64,000 nt of DNA from the NCBI GenBank assembly GCA_037074615.1, contig CM073550.1, forward strand, positions 12,914,001 through 12,978,000, in the 5' to 3' direction. Under the pieces are notes generated by a model. The model made no database searches and had not been told where the DNA came from. It saw only the letters and a program-made list of their open reading frames with translations. This stretch comes from Leucaena leucocephala (taxonomy: Eukaryota; Streptophyta; Magnoliopsida; Fabales; Fabaceae). Position numbers and translations under genes: made by a program. Numbering within the stretch: the stretch's first letter is position 1; each line of letters begins with the position of its first letter. This document shows, piece after piece, positions 34,601-45,504 of the stretch.

Positions 34601-35005
34601 AATGCTTCATTTGGATTGGTTTAAATTGTTTTATCTCCTCTGTCGTCTGTAAGTTTGGAAAACTTGTATGTGGCTATATACACGTCATTTTCTTTTCTTT
34701 CCCGTTGGTGTGTCATTTTGAACAGTCTGTATTCTTATGACTTTCTTGTTATTGATTGTAATCTTTGTTTTTCACGCTTACTATTATATATGTACACGCA
34801 CACGCACCCACACAATAAAGTAGTTCATGCAACATTGGTTCATCTTATCTGAAACTTTTAAAACCCTTAATTAGAGTACCACCAACATTAAGATATCTAC
34901 TAATACGATCTAATTAATATTATCAAAAAAGAGAGTATGTACTACTATGTTAAATAAATTAGGCAAAGGAAAGAGAAAGGGATCAAATTTTGATTTAGTC
35001 AAGGG
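34196..35005. repeat. Duplicated PRP4 3' flank (two copies)
   Basis: 34196-34405 and about 34811-35005 share the same run of phrases: 'caataatgcagttcatgcaa', 'catcttatct.aaactt', 'gatctaattaatat' and 'gatcaaattttgatttagt'. A tandem duplication followed by deletion of the first gene body explains the structure. Confidence 0.8.
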
Positions 35006-36670
35006 TATTCCTAAACCACTTTCTTTAGAAATTTAGAGTATAAAAGATTTTCATCTCTCCTAACAAGAATATTTTTTAAGATTTAAATTTGTATTCTCTT
35101 TAAAAGATGTGAGGTCGCTTAACAATGTGCTAGGGAAAGAGATCAAATTGCTCATTTAACTGATCAAAGAGTTTTGTTATGCATCAAAATATTATACTGG
35201 AAATACCCTATTAATGATGATCAAAGAAATAAGATCAAGAAGTAGTAGAATAGCGACAGAGGGTTCAAAAAGAGACACAATAAAACCGATTATCACATCT
35301 TTTTAACTCTTTTTTTCCCTCTGTAGAGACAAGTACTAACGACTTATATTATAATTAAGCCCATTTATTACCAGTTCACAAAATGCAATTGTTGTAAGGG
35401 AAAATATTTTTTCCCTCTTTAGTAAAACAAAAATATGTTTAACTAAGAGAGAGCTAATTCTATAAATCCCTAGGATATCTAAATAAGAACCTCATCATTA
35501 CTTTTCTTTTTTGAAGTATAAGTATCCTTTTATTAAACAATCTCCTTAATGATGTGGACTATGCTTGTTATATGATCGGTGTGTTTAGGTATATTGGAGA
35601 TTATTTGTAAAGTTCAAAGATTAAAATTTAATTTCTTTTCATGAAGCTAAAATAAACAAAGAAAATAAAACACTTAAAGTAATACGCATAAGTTCATGAC
35701 TCTCTGAATTTGTAAAATTTGTACCAATAGAAAAGAGTGAATAATTAAACAGAGAGATAACAAAATTAAATTAGCTTGCCTCGATACTACGAAATGCTAC
35801 TTTTTCTAAAGTATTTAAAAAAAATCCCATATTCAAATTTTTAAATAATTACTTTGTAAATTAGAAAAGTTTATTTGTAAATCATTGGTGATGGAACTGT
35901 TATTTTCTTCGCTTAAAGAATATTTTTGCAATTGGCATCAAGTATAAGTGGTTAGGGGCGTCCAACGTCTCTTTCAACATTTTAAATTTTAGCAATATGG
36001 CCTAAATTTAACTATGCTTCAAACAGTATTAAACTGTAAACGTGTAAACTAGGACCCACAATACCGCGACACGTGGCATACATATGTGGAAAAGTCTTTT
36101 CGACTAACATTTTTGTCTTAAAATATTCATGGAAAAGTCTTTTTTATTCCTTTAAAAGGTCTTAGTCCTAAAAATTGAGATATTTTAAAGATGAGGTTCT
36201 TAAACATCATTAGGAGGAATAATATGTAAGTCTCTTGAATTAATAATAAGGGTTAGATTTCCAATTTTTTAAAAAATTGTAACGGTTAAATTGTAAATAT
36301 CGATTTATATAACGTAACTGTCATTGATTTTTTTTTTTGGAACCTATATGTCATTCTCCCATATCATTAAATTACTTTCAAGATCCTCGCCAGTTATTAC
36401 AAATGAAAGAACAACTAAGCAATATGTCTTTTTCTCATTGTTTCTTGTAAAATTTATTAAGGTTTTGGTCTTTCTAAGCATAAAAGTCTGGCGAGTTGAT
36501 GAGAGCCAACCACGTCATTATTAGTCAAGAAGCTTGAATTGAAAATTTAAAATTCAGAGACAGCCATATCCAATCTATAAATTCAACATAAAGTCAAAAA
36601 GTATTTTTATGGTTCTCCAAATTAAGTTCAGTTCTTCCAAAAACTTGTTGAAATTCTTCTTTAAACAGGA
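35006..36670. other. Intergenic between PRP4 and PRP5
   Basis: Includes the diverged distal 5' flank of PRP5 (36330-36640, relative of 3700-3870). No gene is seen. Confidence 0.45.
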
Positions 36671-36915
36671 TATACTCTTACTAACCTCCGACCCTAATTA
36701 TATTAGTGGATTTTTTTAAATAAATTAAGAAAACTAGATAAAATAATTAATTATAATTAAAATAACAGTTAGTTTATATATTTGGATAGATTAATGAATA
36801 TATAATATGAATATTTTTTGAGAAATTAAATTTAATTATAATTAACTAATTTATTTGGCTTCCTTAATATACTAAAAAAAGTCAATTAACTCTTATATTA
36901 AAAATATGGGGAGTA
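36671..36915. mobile_element. Stowaway-like MITE in PRP5 5' flank
   Basis: The left end has ATACTCTTACTAACCTCC and CCTAATTATATTAG. The right end has CTCTTATATTAAAAATATGG and then GGAGTATT, roughly inverted. The body has the family phrase 'ttaattataatta'. The boundaries are approximate. Confidence 0.5.
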
Positions 36916-37028
36916 TTATTTTTAAATTTGAAAATGAGAAATTTGTTCTAATTAATTATTATATGTACTGTAGCATAAGTTTGGCAGCATGTCACTTGAC
37001 GAACTTTCCGGCGTCAAGGACGGAGTTT

Positions 37029-37117
37029 GGCGAACAAGATATCAAAAAATTCCAAAGTCTCATTTATGGTTCTCCAAACCACTCGTCCCCCCTTATACCT
37101 ACTTATATCTATATAAA
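37029..37117 (+). promoter_or_regulatory. PRP5 promoter block with TATA box
   Basis: GGCGAACAA replaces GGTGAACTAA. CAAAGTCTCATTTATGGTT and TCCAAACCAC are kept, then ATACCTACTTAT and TATATAAA (37110-37117), 94 bp before the ATG. Confidence 0.65.
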
Positions 37118-37203
37118 CACCATGAAACCTCCATGGATTCTCATCAGAGCTCAGATTTAACAATCATCTTCCTCTATTATCTTCTTCTCCACCTTACATA
37201 GCC

Positions 37204-37530
37204 ATGTCTTCTTCTTCGGGGAAATCTATAATCACAGTCTTATCCCTTATGGCTCTCACATTCTCAGGCATGATGATGAGTTCGAGCGTAGCAGCTCGTC
37301 GTCTTCTTCAAACAACACAACCTTCGATATCAAACATACCTGGAATTCCAAGTAACTTTCCACCTTTGCCTTCAATCCCAACAATTCCTCAACCCAAAAT
37401 TAATATTCCTCCTTTGCCTACAAACATCCCAAACCTGCTGCCTCCATTTCCTGAGATTCCTTCTATTCCCACCACAATCCCAACTAATATTCCTTCTATT
37501 CCTTTCTTCTCTCCTCCTCCTTCTAATTAA
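37204..37530 (+). CDS. PRP5: shortest intact proline-rich protein
   Basis: 108 aa, single exon. It starts MSSSSGKSII with a signal peptide to SSSVAA, then RRLLQTTQPSISNIPGIPSN. The KPTGLPPLP segment is missing and the body is short (FPPLPSIPTIPQPKINIPPL, then NLLPPFPEIPSIPTTIPTN). It ends PSIPFFSPPPSN like PRP6 and PRP8. The single Glu in the body (FPEIP) is unique in the array. Length variation comes from loss of whole Pro triplets with the frame kept. The TATA spacing matches PRP1 and PRP2. Location and function are as for the family (inferred). Confidence 0.85.
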   Translation: MSSSSGKSIITVLSLMALTFSGMMMSSSVAARRLLQTTQPSISNIPGIPSNFPPLPSIPTIPQPKINIPPLPTNIPNLLPPFPEIPSIPTTIPTNIPSIPFFSPPPSN

Positions 37531-38368
37531 TATGAAACCACAAACTGCTTCATCCAATAATGTTATTAGTTATTGCTTCATCTATTATTGTCAGTCATTG
37601 TTAGTTCTGAGCAGTAATATGTTAGTTCTTCATGTCTACATATAATTTCACTTGTGTTGGTCTAAGTTGCTTTATCGTGTGTCTGAACGTTCGGAAGAGT
37701 TTTGGGCGCGTCTGTATTTTTTTTCCCTTTTTGTTTTAGAGTGAAATTTGAAATAGTGTGTATTTCTTTATATAGTATTATGAGGCCTTCCTTGGTATTG
37801 ATATTGTAATTTATGTTATCACTAACTAAATAAATTATACAATAATGCAGTTACTGCGAAGTTTCCTTGATCTTCTCTGAAACTTCTGAAACTCTTATTA
37901 ATTAGAGAAGAGAATTGTTTGTTTTCCTAAACCTTGGCCCCATTGTGGTCAGAGTTTTCACAAAATATGCAATTGCTTAAGTTGATGGATTTCATTCTCC
38001 ATATCAGGTTGCAGTTCATGTGCGTATATTATAACTCAAAAACAAATTCAATGTATAGTTTAATTTAAAGATGAATTTCCTAAAGTAATCTAAAATAGCA
38101 CAAAAATGGATTAAAAGGGTTAGTGGCATTTTCGTCCCTAAAGTATCTCGTGAAGAACAATTCGTATCCTAAAGGAGCAGTGTTATCTATCAAGTATGGA
38201 AATCGTTGCAATGTTGTTCTTAAACTAATGGATATTGACATATATTGACTATTAATTTCAAAGAGAGAATCGAGTTTGACTACATGCGGCATGCCTATGT
38301 AGAATTTTTTTTTTAGTTAAAGGGCATTTTTATCCATAAATATTTATAGAAGATCAACTGAGATCTTA
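37531..38368. other. PRP5 3' flank
   Basis: A 3' UTR-like stretch runs to about 37900, then AT-rich intergenic sequence. No gene is seen. Confidence 0.45.
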
Positions 38369-38608
38369 ATACTATCTCTAATTTTTAATATAAAAGTTAG
38401 TTGGGATTGAACTTAATTCTGAATATAAGATATCAATATATTTTATCTTTTCTATTTATTATTTTTTAAACTAATTTAACTAATATATAATATAATATAA
38501 TATTAAATATAGATATTTTAGAGATATCATATTATATTTGTTCTAATTATTTTATTTTATTTTTTAATCAACCTAAGTTAGTTAAATAACTCAATTGGAG
38601 GGAGTATT
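38369..38608. mobile_element. Stowaway-like MITE
   Basis: The left end is AATACTATCTCTAATTTTTA and the right end has CTCAATTGGAGGGAGTATT, roughly inverted. 'aactaatttaactaat' lies inside, as in related elements at 4180 and 31290. The boundaries are approximate. Confidence 0.5.
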
Positions 38609-40035
38609 TGATAATGTAGAGTAATTGACACCCCCTTTAATTTTTCTATCAAAACAAGTGGCATAATGTTTAAGGTATTTTCCAATTAAAAAAAATGGAA
38701 TGACAAGTCATGTAGCACCCCAAATATGGTGCCACGTTTTTCTAAGAAACGAGGGTGAAAATTAGCCAATATTATTGAACTTTAGAGTATCAATTGCTCA
38801 GCCATGAATATTTTTTAGGCAAAAATACCCTTAATTCATTTGTTTCATTCAATGTATGCCTCATGGATGCCACGTGGACACATGCGTACGTACCGGTCAA
38901 AAGTAACTCATTTTTGGGGAGAAATAGTCTTTAACCTTATCTAAATTGCTAAAAATAAAACATTAACTATTATAACAAGAATTAGGGGTATTCACGGGAC
39001 ATGTCAGGACTAGGATATCCCCATCTTGTGTTCCGTCTTGAGAACGGACATGGGACACATTTCGCATCAAGTGTCCCATCCTGTCTAAAGTTTATCCCGA
39101 TCCCAATCAAGACTGAAATAGGTTCAGGACTAGATGAGAATTCTTGAACCAATATATGAATCACCCTGGCAAATTATCAATGATATCTGTATATAGTTGT
39201 TCTTTAAGACTGGCTAAGGTGCACCAAAATATGAGAACTCAACCACATCTACATCACACCATACTCCTCCAGGCTCCCGGTTGAATATGTTAAACATTTT
39301 ATTTAAATGCAGTACTAGGAAGAAGAAATTAAATCACCGGATTACCAACTAGACATAATTAAAAGATATGATATAACTCAATAATGAATTAGGGAGGTCT
39401 GGAATAAACATATGAGAGAACCTCAAGAGCAGTAGGTAGAAGTTAGATTGGGCTGAGCCATTGCTTGTGAACTTTCCTGGAGACAAACACTAGAATGGCA
39501 GGAATATATGTTAATTCATCCCGCCGAATACAAAAACCAATTGTTGTGCCGAGGCTGTAACAACGCAATATCTTGCTGTGAAATGCTCTAATTTAAAAAA
39601 TAGTTTACTCTCTCTGCAACAGCATCTTTCAAGCGACTAGATGTAGGCCATGAGAAGTAAGTAGCACTGCGAAAGCTGAAGCAAAGGGTTAAAGCGTTGG
39701 GGGACTCAGCGAAGGAAAATTAGAATGACTGCAACAGAAGGAAGAAAATGAAGAAGAAATAGAAAAAGGCTAACATAGGAATAAATGTTGCCTTCAATTC
39801 ATTAAAAACATTGATTGGAGAATCAAGGCGCAGAAATCCAACAGCTGCATAATAAATGGTGTTCCAAACTTAGTATATCAAAAAGCGTCCATCCCTGAAA
39901 TAGGAACCAAAAAGATGAGTCCTAGTAAAGAATGAAAACCTCAAAAAAAAGAAAAACATCACAAACACGAAATATGTGGAGCTGAAACGAGTAGTGAATA
40001 ACCCAAACTGCAGATAGAGTAGTTGACTTACATAC

Positions 40036-40192
40036 CAGTAATCGCTATCAATGGTGAGAAGCTTGGTGATGGCAAAAGTACTCGCCGCAAGCACAATAGT
40101 GGCATTGATAGTCCTATCTATTAGCTTCTCCATCTCCTTCTCGCTCTCCCCCCGGCTTTCATCCCCACTGAAGCCGAAGCAGAAGAAAATAC
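40036..40192 (-). pseudogene. Captured exon, possibly Mpv17/PXMP2-like N-terminus
   Basis: It is bounded by an acceptor (TTCAG) and an excellent donor (TG|GTATGTAAGT). One frame is open: GDESRGESEKEMEKLIDRTI, then NATIVLAASTFAITKLLTID and SDYW. It reads like the membrane-proximal start of a plant PXMP2/4-type (Mpv17/PMP22) protein, but this is from memory and uncertain. No following exon lies inside the element. Its phase does not join the neighbouring captured exon, so the two pieces probably come from different genes or from a decayed one. Confidence 0.45.
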
Positions 40193-40373
40193 CTGAATTA
40201 AACCCCAACCCATATACCTATGCTTCACTCTCATCATAACAAGACTAAAGATTTATAGCCTCCCCCAAACTGAAATTGAAAATCTATCACCAAGAAAGTC
40301 ATCATCATAGCAAAGTATCACAAGATCTTGAATTTGCAAGGAAAAGAACAGAGTTAGTAGAAGGTGAACGAAC

Positions 40374-40460
40374 ATTGAGATAGGCGCCGACGGAGTCGAT
40401 CTCCTTGTTGGCCCTTCGGTTGAACCCGTACGATTCCACCTTATTTAACATCCGATCCAT
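40374..40460 (-). pseudogene. Captured first exon of a DUF538 (At5g01610-like) gene
   Basis: 29 codons, MDRMLNKVESYGFNRRANKE then IDSVGAYLN, end at a GT donor (AAT|GTTCGT). The pattern MD...NKV.SY......ANK..DSVG..LN matches the first exon of plant At5g01610-like DUF538 proteins. About 200 bases upstream on the same strand are leader-like (CT-rich), so a promoter-proximal piece was taken. The later DUF538 exons are absent. It may still be transcribed as part of a chimera, but no intact protein is possible from this locus. Confidence 0.6.
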
Positions 40461-40873
40461 GTCGCTGGACCCAATTCGTAGACAGTAGATTACCAGATAT
40501 AGTTTAGTTCTACTTCTTTCCTTAGCCAACAGTCAGATTAGGGGAGGGAGGAAAAGTGATGTGGTGACTTGGCGAGAGGCAGAATGGGGAGAGAAAGCAA
40601 GAGTGCAACTGTGCTAGGGTTGAAAGTCTAAAAAAAAGGAGAAGCCACGAGGGATCGAGGCTGAGATGAGGATATATCATTATTGGTAAAATATATATAT
40701 ATATCAAGATGAGATGGGATAGGATGACCTGAGAGTCATGCTAAGACTTGTCTAATCCCAACACATATATTGACCTGTCTTAAATTTTTTTTGTTCTAGT
40801 CCTTCACAGGACTGGATGGATCCATCGTCCCGATATCGCCAGTACTAGGACGAGAATTATTTGACCAGCCCTA

Positions 40874-41375
40874 ACAAGAATAAAATGAAGATGTAGGTTG
40901 GACATTAAAAAAAATAAAATGAATGTTTTTTACTTATGTGTAGAGATATTTTTAATATAAGTATTAATTTATATAACTTGTTTTTAATAAGACAACCTAA
41001 AAGTTTCTCAACAATGCATTCAAAAGGTCAAATGAACAAATTAAAGAACAATATAACGAATGGCTAGGAAAATCCTAGAGACTTTCTTTTTTGGCCAAAC
41101 ATTTACTATAAAAAATAATCTTCTGAATCTGAAATGTTTCAATGAACCCATATAGTTAAACCAACTCAAAGAGTTTTAATTCAAGGTTAAATTATTGTTG
41201 TTATTGTCAATATTAGTTATGATAAGAAGCTTTTATTTCCCTTTTCGTCTAACTACTATCATAACAAAATAATATATAGCTCATCTTACATTTGAAAGTT
41301 CAAGAGTTAAGTAAGAACCACATATCTTATCAGTCCAACCAACCCCAAGAGAAATACGTACCATTCAGGAAAATT
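40874..41375. other. PRP6 distal 5' flank, paralogous to PRP8 flank
   Basis: Matches 47029-47493 by eye ('attcaaaaggt.aaatgaacaa', 'aaccaactcaa.g.gttttga', 'ttcccttttcgtctaa'). PRP6 and PRP8 therefore arose by duplication of a unit including at least 600 bp of promoter side. Confidence 0.7.
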
Positions 41376-41452
41376 GGTGAACTAACAAAAGATCTCAAAG
41401 CGTTTTTATGGTTCTTATGGTTCTCCTAACTCAGAAGCTCTATCTATATAAG
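41376..41452 (+). promoter_or_regulatory. PRP6 promoter block with TATA box
   Basis: GGTGAACTAACAAAAGATCT, CAAAGCG and a partly duplicated 'ttatggttcttatggttctc' precede TATATAAG (41445-41452), 115 bp before the ATG. The ACCTACC element is missing. Confidence 0.65.
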
Positions 41453-41559
41453 GCCATAAACCTCATTGATATTCTCATCATATAATTACTCAAACCAAAG
41501 CAATATCTTCTTCATCCTCGTGCATTGTCTTCTCCACTCTTCAACTTCATAAACCCACC

Positions 41560-41946
41560 ATGGCTTCTTCTGGGAACTCCATCCTCGTAGCCTTTCTTCT
41601 AGCTCTTACATTCTCAAGCATGATGAGTTCGAGCCTAGCAGCCCGTGGTCTTCTCCAGACAACGCAACCTTCGATACCAAACATACCTGGAATTCCAAGT
41701 AACTTGCCTAAACCTACGGGATTACCACCTTTGCCTTCAATCCCAACAATTCCTCAACCAAACAATATCCCTCCTTTGCCTACTAATATCCCTAATCTTC
41801 CTTCTATGCCTACCATTCCAACAGTCCCACAAGTGACTCTTCCACCATTGCCATCCACAAACTCGTTCCCAAACATGCCCTCTATTCCCACTATTCCTAC
41901 CACTATGCCCGCTATCCCATTCTTCTCTCCTCCTCCTTCTAATTAA
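41560..41946 (+). CDS. PRP6: small secreted proline-rich protein, subgroup II
   Basis: 128 aa, single exon. The signal peptide MASSGNSILVAFLLAL ends SSSLAA and is followed by RGLLQTTQPSIPNIPGIPSN. The body differs from PRP1 in having TIPQPNNIPPLPTNIPNLPS, then MPTIPTVPQVTLPPLP and STNSFPNMPSIP. It ends AIPFFSPPPSN. It groups with PRP8, and loosely with PRP5, by the TIPQP and PFFSPPPSN signatures. The hAT element lies 690 bp upstream. Apoplastic location is inferred from the signal peptide and absence of membrane segments or retention signals. Confidence 0.85.
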   Translation: MASSGNSILVAFLLALTFSSMMSSSLAARGLLQTTQPSIPNIPGIPSNLPKPTGLPPLPSIPTIPQPNNIPPLPTNIPNLPSMPTIPTVPQVTLPPLPSTNSFPNMPSIPTIPTTMPAIPFFSPPPSN

Positions 41947-44197
41947 TATCATCATAAAATGGTTCGCTTGCTGTTCATCGTCCGCTGCTAGCTTCGCTTG
42001 ATATACGTAGTACGTAGTACTTCTCATGTAATTCATTTGTGTTGGCTTAATAAGTTGCTCTCTTGTATTGTTTCAGTACGTGAGGAAGAGAGTTGTATGT
42101 GACTATATATGTCATTTGTATTATTGCTTTTCGTTATGTGTGAAATTTTATGTTATTGATATGTCGATCAGATATAGATTAACACTGTTTTACCCATTCT
42201 TGAATATTTTCATTAAAGCTCTCAACCACTTCTGTTTTGCTCGATATTCACTGTCGAATTCACTCATAGGGAGAGATTATAATGGGAATTTTTCTCCTAC
42301 TCTTTGTAAGAATACTCAAGGAAGAGGGATTCTGGAGTGGTAATTGGATGTTTTTCATTTTAAAATAATATGTGCATTTAATTAAGATTTTTCAACATGT
42401 AAGTTTTTGAATTATACATTATATGAAAGACTAATATATTTTGTGGGAATATCGATTGGTCAAACTAATCTAAGGAATGATTTCGCATGAAACCACGAAA
42501 TACGTAACAAATAACAAATACGCAATTAAGGGATCGGAGGATGGCAATTGGAACTTTGTAAGTTACTTAATGATAATTAAATACTTTAAATTTTAAAAAT
42601 ACTTCTTAAGTGCTAAGCTTCTTTTCAGACATAGAAGTTTATGTGAACTGACAAAATCACACTTAATATTTTCCCCTGTATTTATGATTCACTTAACTTT
42701 TAAAATTACAAATTAATTATTAGTACTGGAGTTGTAAAATATAAAAGAAATCCCTTATTCAAATTATTACACTATTGACTTGTAAATTACAAATGTTAAA
42801 TTATATATAAATTACAAGCAGTCGAATTATCAATTCCTAGATACCAATTGTAAATAAAAGGAACGGAAAGCCCATATTCAAATTCTTTTAACACAATTTA
42901 CTTGTAAATTACGACTAAAGTTTAGCTGTAAATAATTATTAGGAATGGAATTGTAAATTTTTCAAAGACCACTTGTAAATAAAAACAAACCCTATAACTG
43001 GATTTTTACATTATTGACTTAAAAATTCCAAAAATATAGTTGTAAATTATCAACAATAGAGTTGTAAATTATTAGAAACAAACCAATGTTCAGATAATTA
43101 TTATGCAATTGAAAATGTATTTTTTTAATATTTAAAAGTTCTTTTCAAGAATGTACAAATCTATTGTTGATAATCCACAACAACAAAAAAAGTTTTCGCA
43201 ATTTGCAAGTCAACGGTATTAAACAAGTGGTCTTAAGAAAATTTACAACACATTGCTAAAATTTATTACTAAACTAAAGTACTACTCATCAATTGGGTCA
43301 GAATCAAAACATGATAGGGATAAAAATATTAATTTCAACAGTTGAAATATATTTTTATTCCTTGAAAAGACCTTAATCCTTAAAAGGAATTTTAAAAATT
43401 TAAGGTACTTAAGTGTCATTAACTGAATTTTAATGTCCTCAAGTCTTCTTCTCCTATAGATGAATGAAAGAGCAACTCATTAAGGAATTTTTCTTGTTCT
43501 CATTAGTTTCGTCTAAAATTTTAGTTTTAATCTTTATAATCATGAAATTTTTTAGTAGAGAGCCAACCACTTTGATATTAATCAAAAGAATAAACTTAAA
43601 AAGGTCTTGTCATGATTCTTCAAATTAAATTAAAAGCAGTTCTCCCAAGAACTTGTGGAGAGGGGAAATAACTTAAAGTGGAAAAAAGAAAAAGAAAGAA
43701 AGACTACCTCAAATATGCAGTTCTCTCAATTAAATTAAAAAATATTTAATCGAAATTCTTAAGTATTTTATTATAATTAAAGTTCAATTTGCTATTTTAA
43801 AATTATAAGATCATAAAACATTTCTTCACAGAAAAAATTGTCGCCAAGACTTTGAAGATACTATTTAATTTTTTATGATTCTTGTCTTTTTAATTTTATT
43901 TATACCACATATATTTATTTTATTTTAGAAAATAATTTCTCCAAATTCTTCTTTTAAAAAGTAACTCTAACCATTTTCATTTCTAAATAGAAAAATTGAG
44001 CTGTTTTATTAGTTAATTTTTTTAAAAAAAAAAGTCATGTACAAGTATATATACACACACACTCCCTTTGCTCCTAATTTATGGTAAAAAATTTAAATTC
44101 CTACTTGGCCCTAATTACAGGTAATTTTTTTACAATTTCTATCATTATTAATTGCAACAAAATTGTTGACATATTTTTAATTCTTGAAATATAATTT
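41947..44197. other. Intergenic between PRP6 and PRP7
   Basis: A 3' UTR-like part runs to about 42200. Between 42700 and 43100 the phrase 'gacttgtaaattac' and close variants recur about ten times, a loose dispersed repeat. 43440-43680 is the diverged distal flank of PRP7. No gene is seen. Confidence 0.45.
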
Positions 44198-44216
44198 ATT
44201 GTGATCTCAGTAATTT

Positions 44217-44314
44217 ATTTTTTTGTTACAAAATGAATTAAGAAATTGGTCCAAGTGCAGCTCAAACCAGTGACCTTCTGCTCATAAGACCAACGCTCTA
44301 ACCGAGACTAAACG
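44217..44314 (-). mobile_element. 98-bp tRNA-derived SINE
   Basis: Read on the minus strand it starts CGTTTAGTCTCGGTTAGAGC (box A-like). It continues GTTGGTCTTATGAGCAGAAG and then GGTCACTGGTTTGAGCTGC, where GGTTTGAGC is box B-like, and ends TTTTGTAACAAAAAAATA. It is flanked by a 19-bp target duplication with one mismatch: 'attgtgatctcagtaattt' at 44198-44216 and the same with t for g at 44315-44333. The tRNA-like head, A-rich tail and long TSD are SINE hallmarks. It does not fold as a proper tRNA (no acceptor or anticodon stem), so it is not a tRNA gene. Confidence 0.75.
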
Positions 44315-44392
44315 ATTGTGATCTCATTAATTTCAGTTATGGGTAAATTTGAAAAGTCACAAATTTTCTATAAATTTAAAAATAGTATCAAC

Positions 44393-44800
44393 TATTCCCT
44401 CCTATCCCCGATGTAAGCTAGTTTCTAAAATATAAGTAATTTATTCATAGAGTTAGCGGAGTGAAGAAGAGAAAGAAGTAACTAGGAGTAGTAATGCTTG
44501 CTGCGCAGAAGGAGCTTTAATTGATGATTCTTTGTTAATTTTGTCCATGTAATCGATGCTTAGTGGTGACTGTTTAGATTTGTAAATTGAAAAACCTTCT
44601 AAATTTGCCCATATTAAATTGAAAACCTCATTTAATATGGGTAAATTTGAAAAAAAAATAATTTAAAACAAATATAATAAATTAACTGTTATTTTTTTAT
44701 TTTAAGAAATTAGTTTAAATAATTTATATTATGAATTGGCGGGATACTACTCATTAAAAAAAATGTGAAGTTACCTTTGTAGTTAGGAGAGGAGGGAGTA
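44393..44800. mobile_element. Stowaway-like MITE upstream of PRP7
   Basis: The ends are TATTCCCTCCTATCC and GGAGAGGAGGGAGTA. Near the centre a palindrome pairs 'tttgcccatattaaat' with 'atttaatatgggtaaa'. Short, AT-rich and without coding capacity. Confidence 0.6.
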
Positions 44801-44947
44801 TCTTATAATTGTTTAGGTATATAGGAATTACTTTTTTACTTGAAGAATATTACATAAGCCATTGCGTTGAACTAGTTCACTTAAATGTGAGAATGACAAA
44901 TTAAGTTTCTCCTAATTAATTATGATGGATATTGGAGGACGGAGTTT

Positions 44948-45033
44948 GGTGAACTAATTAACAAAAGATTTTAATGTCTCTTTTATTGTTCTCCAAACCA
45001 CACGTCCTTCCTACCTACCTCTATCTATATAAA
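44948..45033 (+). promoter_or_regulatory. PRP7 promoter block with AC element and TATA box
   Basis: GGTGAACTAATTAACAAAAG, TTCTCCAAACCACACG, ACCTACC (45013-45019) and TATATAAA (45026-45033), 101 bp before the ATG. Confidence 0.7.
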
Positions 45034-45126
45034 GACCAATACACCCGCCATATGGATTCTCATCAAATCTCAAATTTAGAAATCATCTTCCTCTATTCTC
45101 TCCTTCTTCTTCACCATACAACAGCC

Positions 45127-45504
45127 ATGGCTTCTTCTGGGAGATCTATAATCACAGCCATATTCCTTATGGCTCTCACACTCTCATGCATGATGAGTTC
45201 GAGCCTAGCAGCTCGTCGTCTTCTTCAAACAACACAACCTTCAATACCAAACATGCCTGGGATTCCCAGTAACTTCCCAAAACCTACAGGATTACCACCA
45301 TTGCCTTCAATCCCAAGTAATATTCCTCCTTTGCCTACAAATCTGCCGAAACCAAGTACTACACTTCCTCCTCTTCCTTCTATGCCTAAGATTCCAACAG
45401 TACCACAGGCTACATTTCCTCCATTGCCAAACATGCCCTCTCTCCCCACTATCCCAACTACTATTCCTTCTATTCCATTCCTCTCTCCTCCTCCTTCTAA
45501 TTAA
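45127..45504 (+). CDS. PRP7: small secreted proline-rich protein, subgroup I
   Basis: 125 aa. The signal peptide MASSGRSIITAIFLMALTLS ends SSSLAA and is followed by RRLLQTTQPSIPNMPGIPSN. The body is PRP1-like (FPKPTGLPPLPSIPSNIPPL) but lacks one NLP triplet (TNLPKPSTTLPPLP), which explains the length. It ends PFLSPPPSN. The frame is open upstream to an in-frame ATG (MDSHQ...), which lies close after the TATA box and is not favoured. The 3' flank holds unrelated inserted DNA at 45540-45660. Secretion to the wall space is inferred. Confidence 0.85.
   Translation: MASSGRSIITAIFLMALTLSCMMSSSLAARRLLQTTQPSIPNMPGIPSNFPKPTGLPPLPSIPSNIPPLPTNLPKPSTTLPPLPSMPKIPTVPQATFPPLPNMPSLPTIPTTIPSIPFLSPPPSN

Larger units (their letters stand above)
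38983..40873. mobile_element. Non-autonomous hAT element carrying host gene fragments
   Basis: It starts TAGGGGTATTCACGGGAC and ends GACCAGCCCTA, so the termini are inverted TAGGG. It is flanked by a perfect 8-bp target duplication ACAAGAAT (38975-38982 and 40874-40881), the size diagnostic of hAT transposons. Subterminal regions share GGGAC and AGGACTAG motifs in opposite orientation. The paralogous site upstream of PRP8 (47029-47036) has a single ACAAGAAT with matching flanks and no element, which is an empty site. The interior, 39440-40680, is less AT-rich and holds exon-like pieces on the minus strand. No transposase is present, so it depends on another hAT copy. Confidence 0.88.

Noticed and set aside
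40051..40239. Plus-strand 62-codon frame
   Set aside because: Shadow of the captured minus-strand exon, which has matching splice sites.
42700..43100. CRISPR-like spaced repeats
   Set aside because: The spacing and the units are irregular, and the context is a plant nuclear genome.
44243..44314. Possible tRNA gene on the minus strand
   Set aside because: Box A and box B-like sequences are present, but no acceptor or anticodon stem pairs, and it sits between long direct repeats. It is better explained as a SINE.
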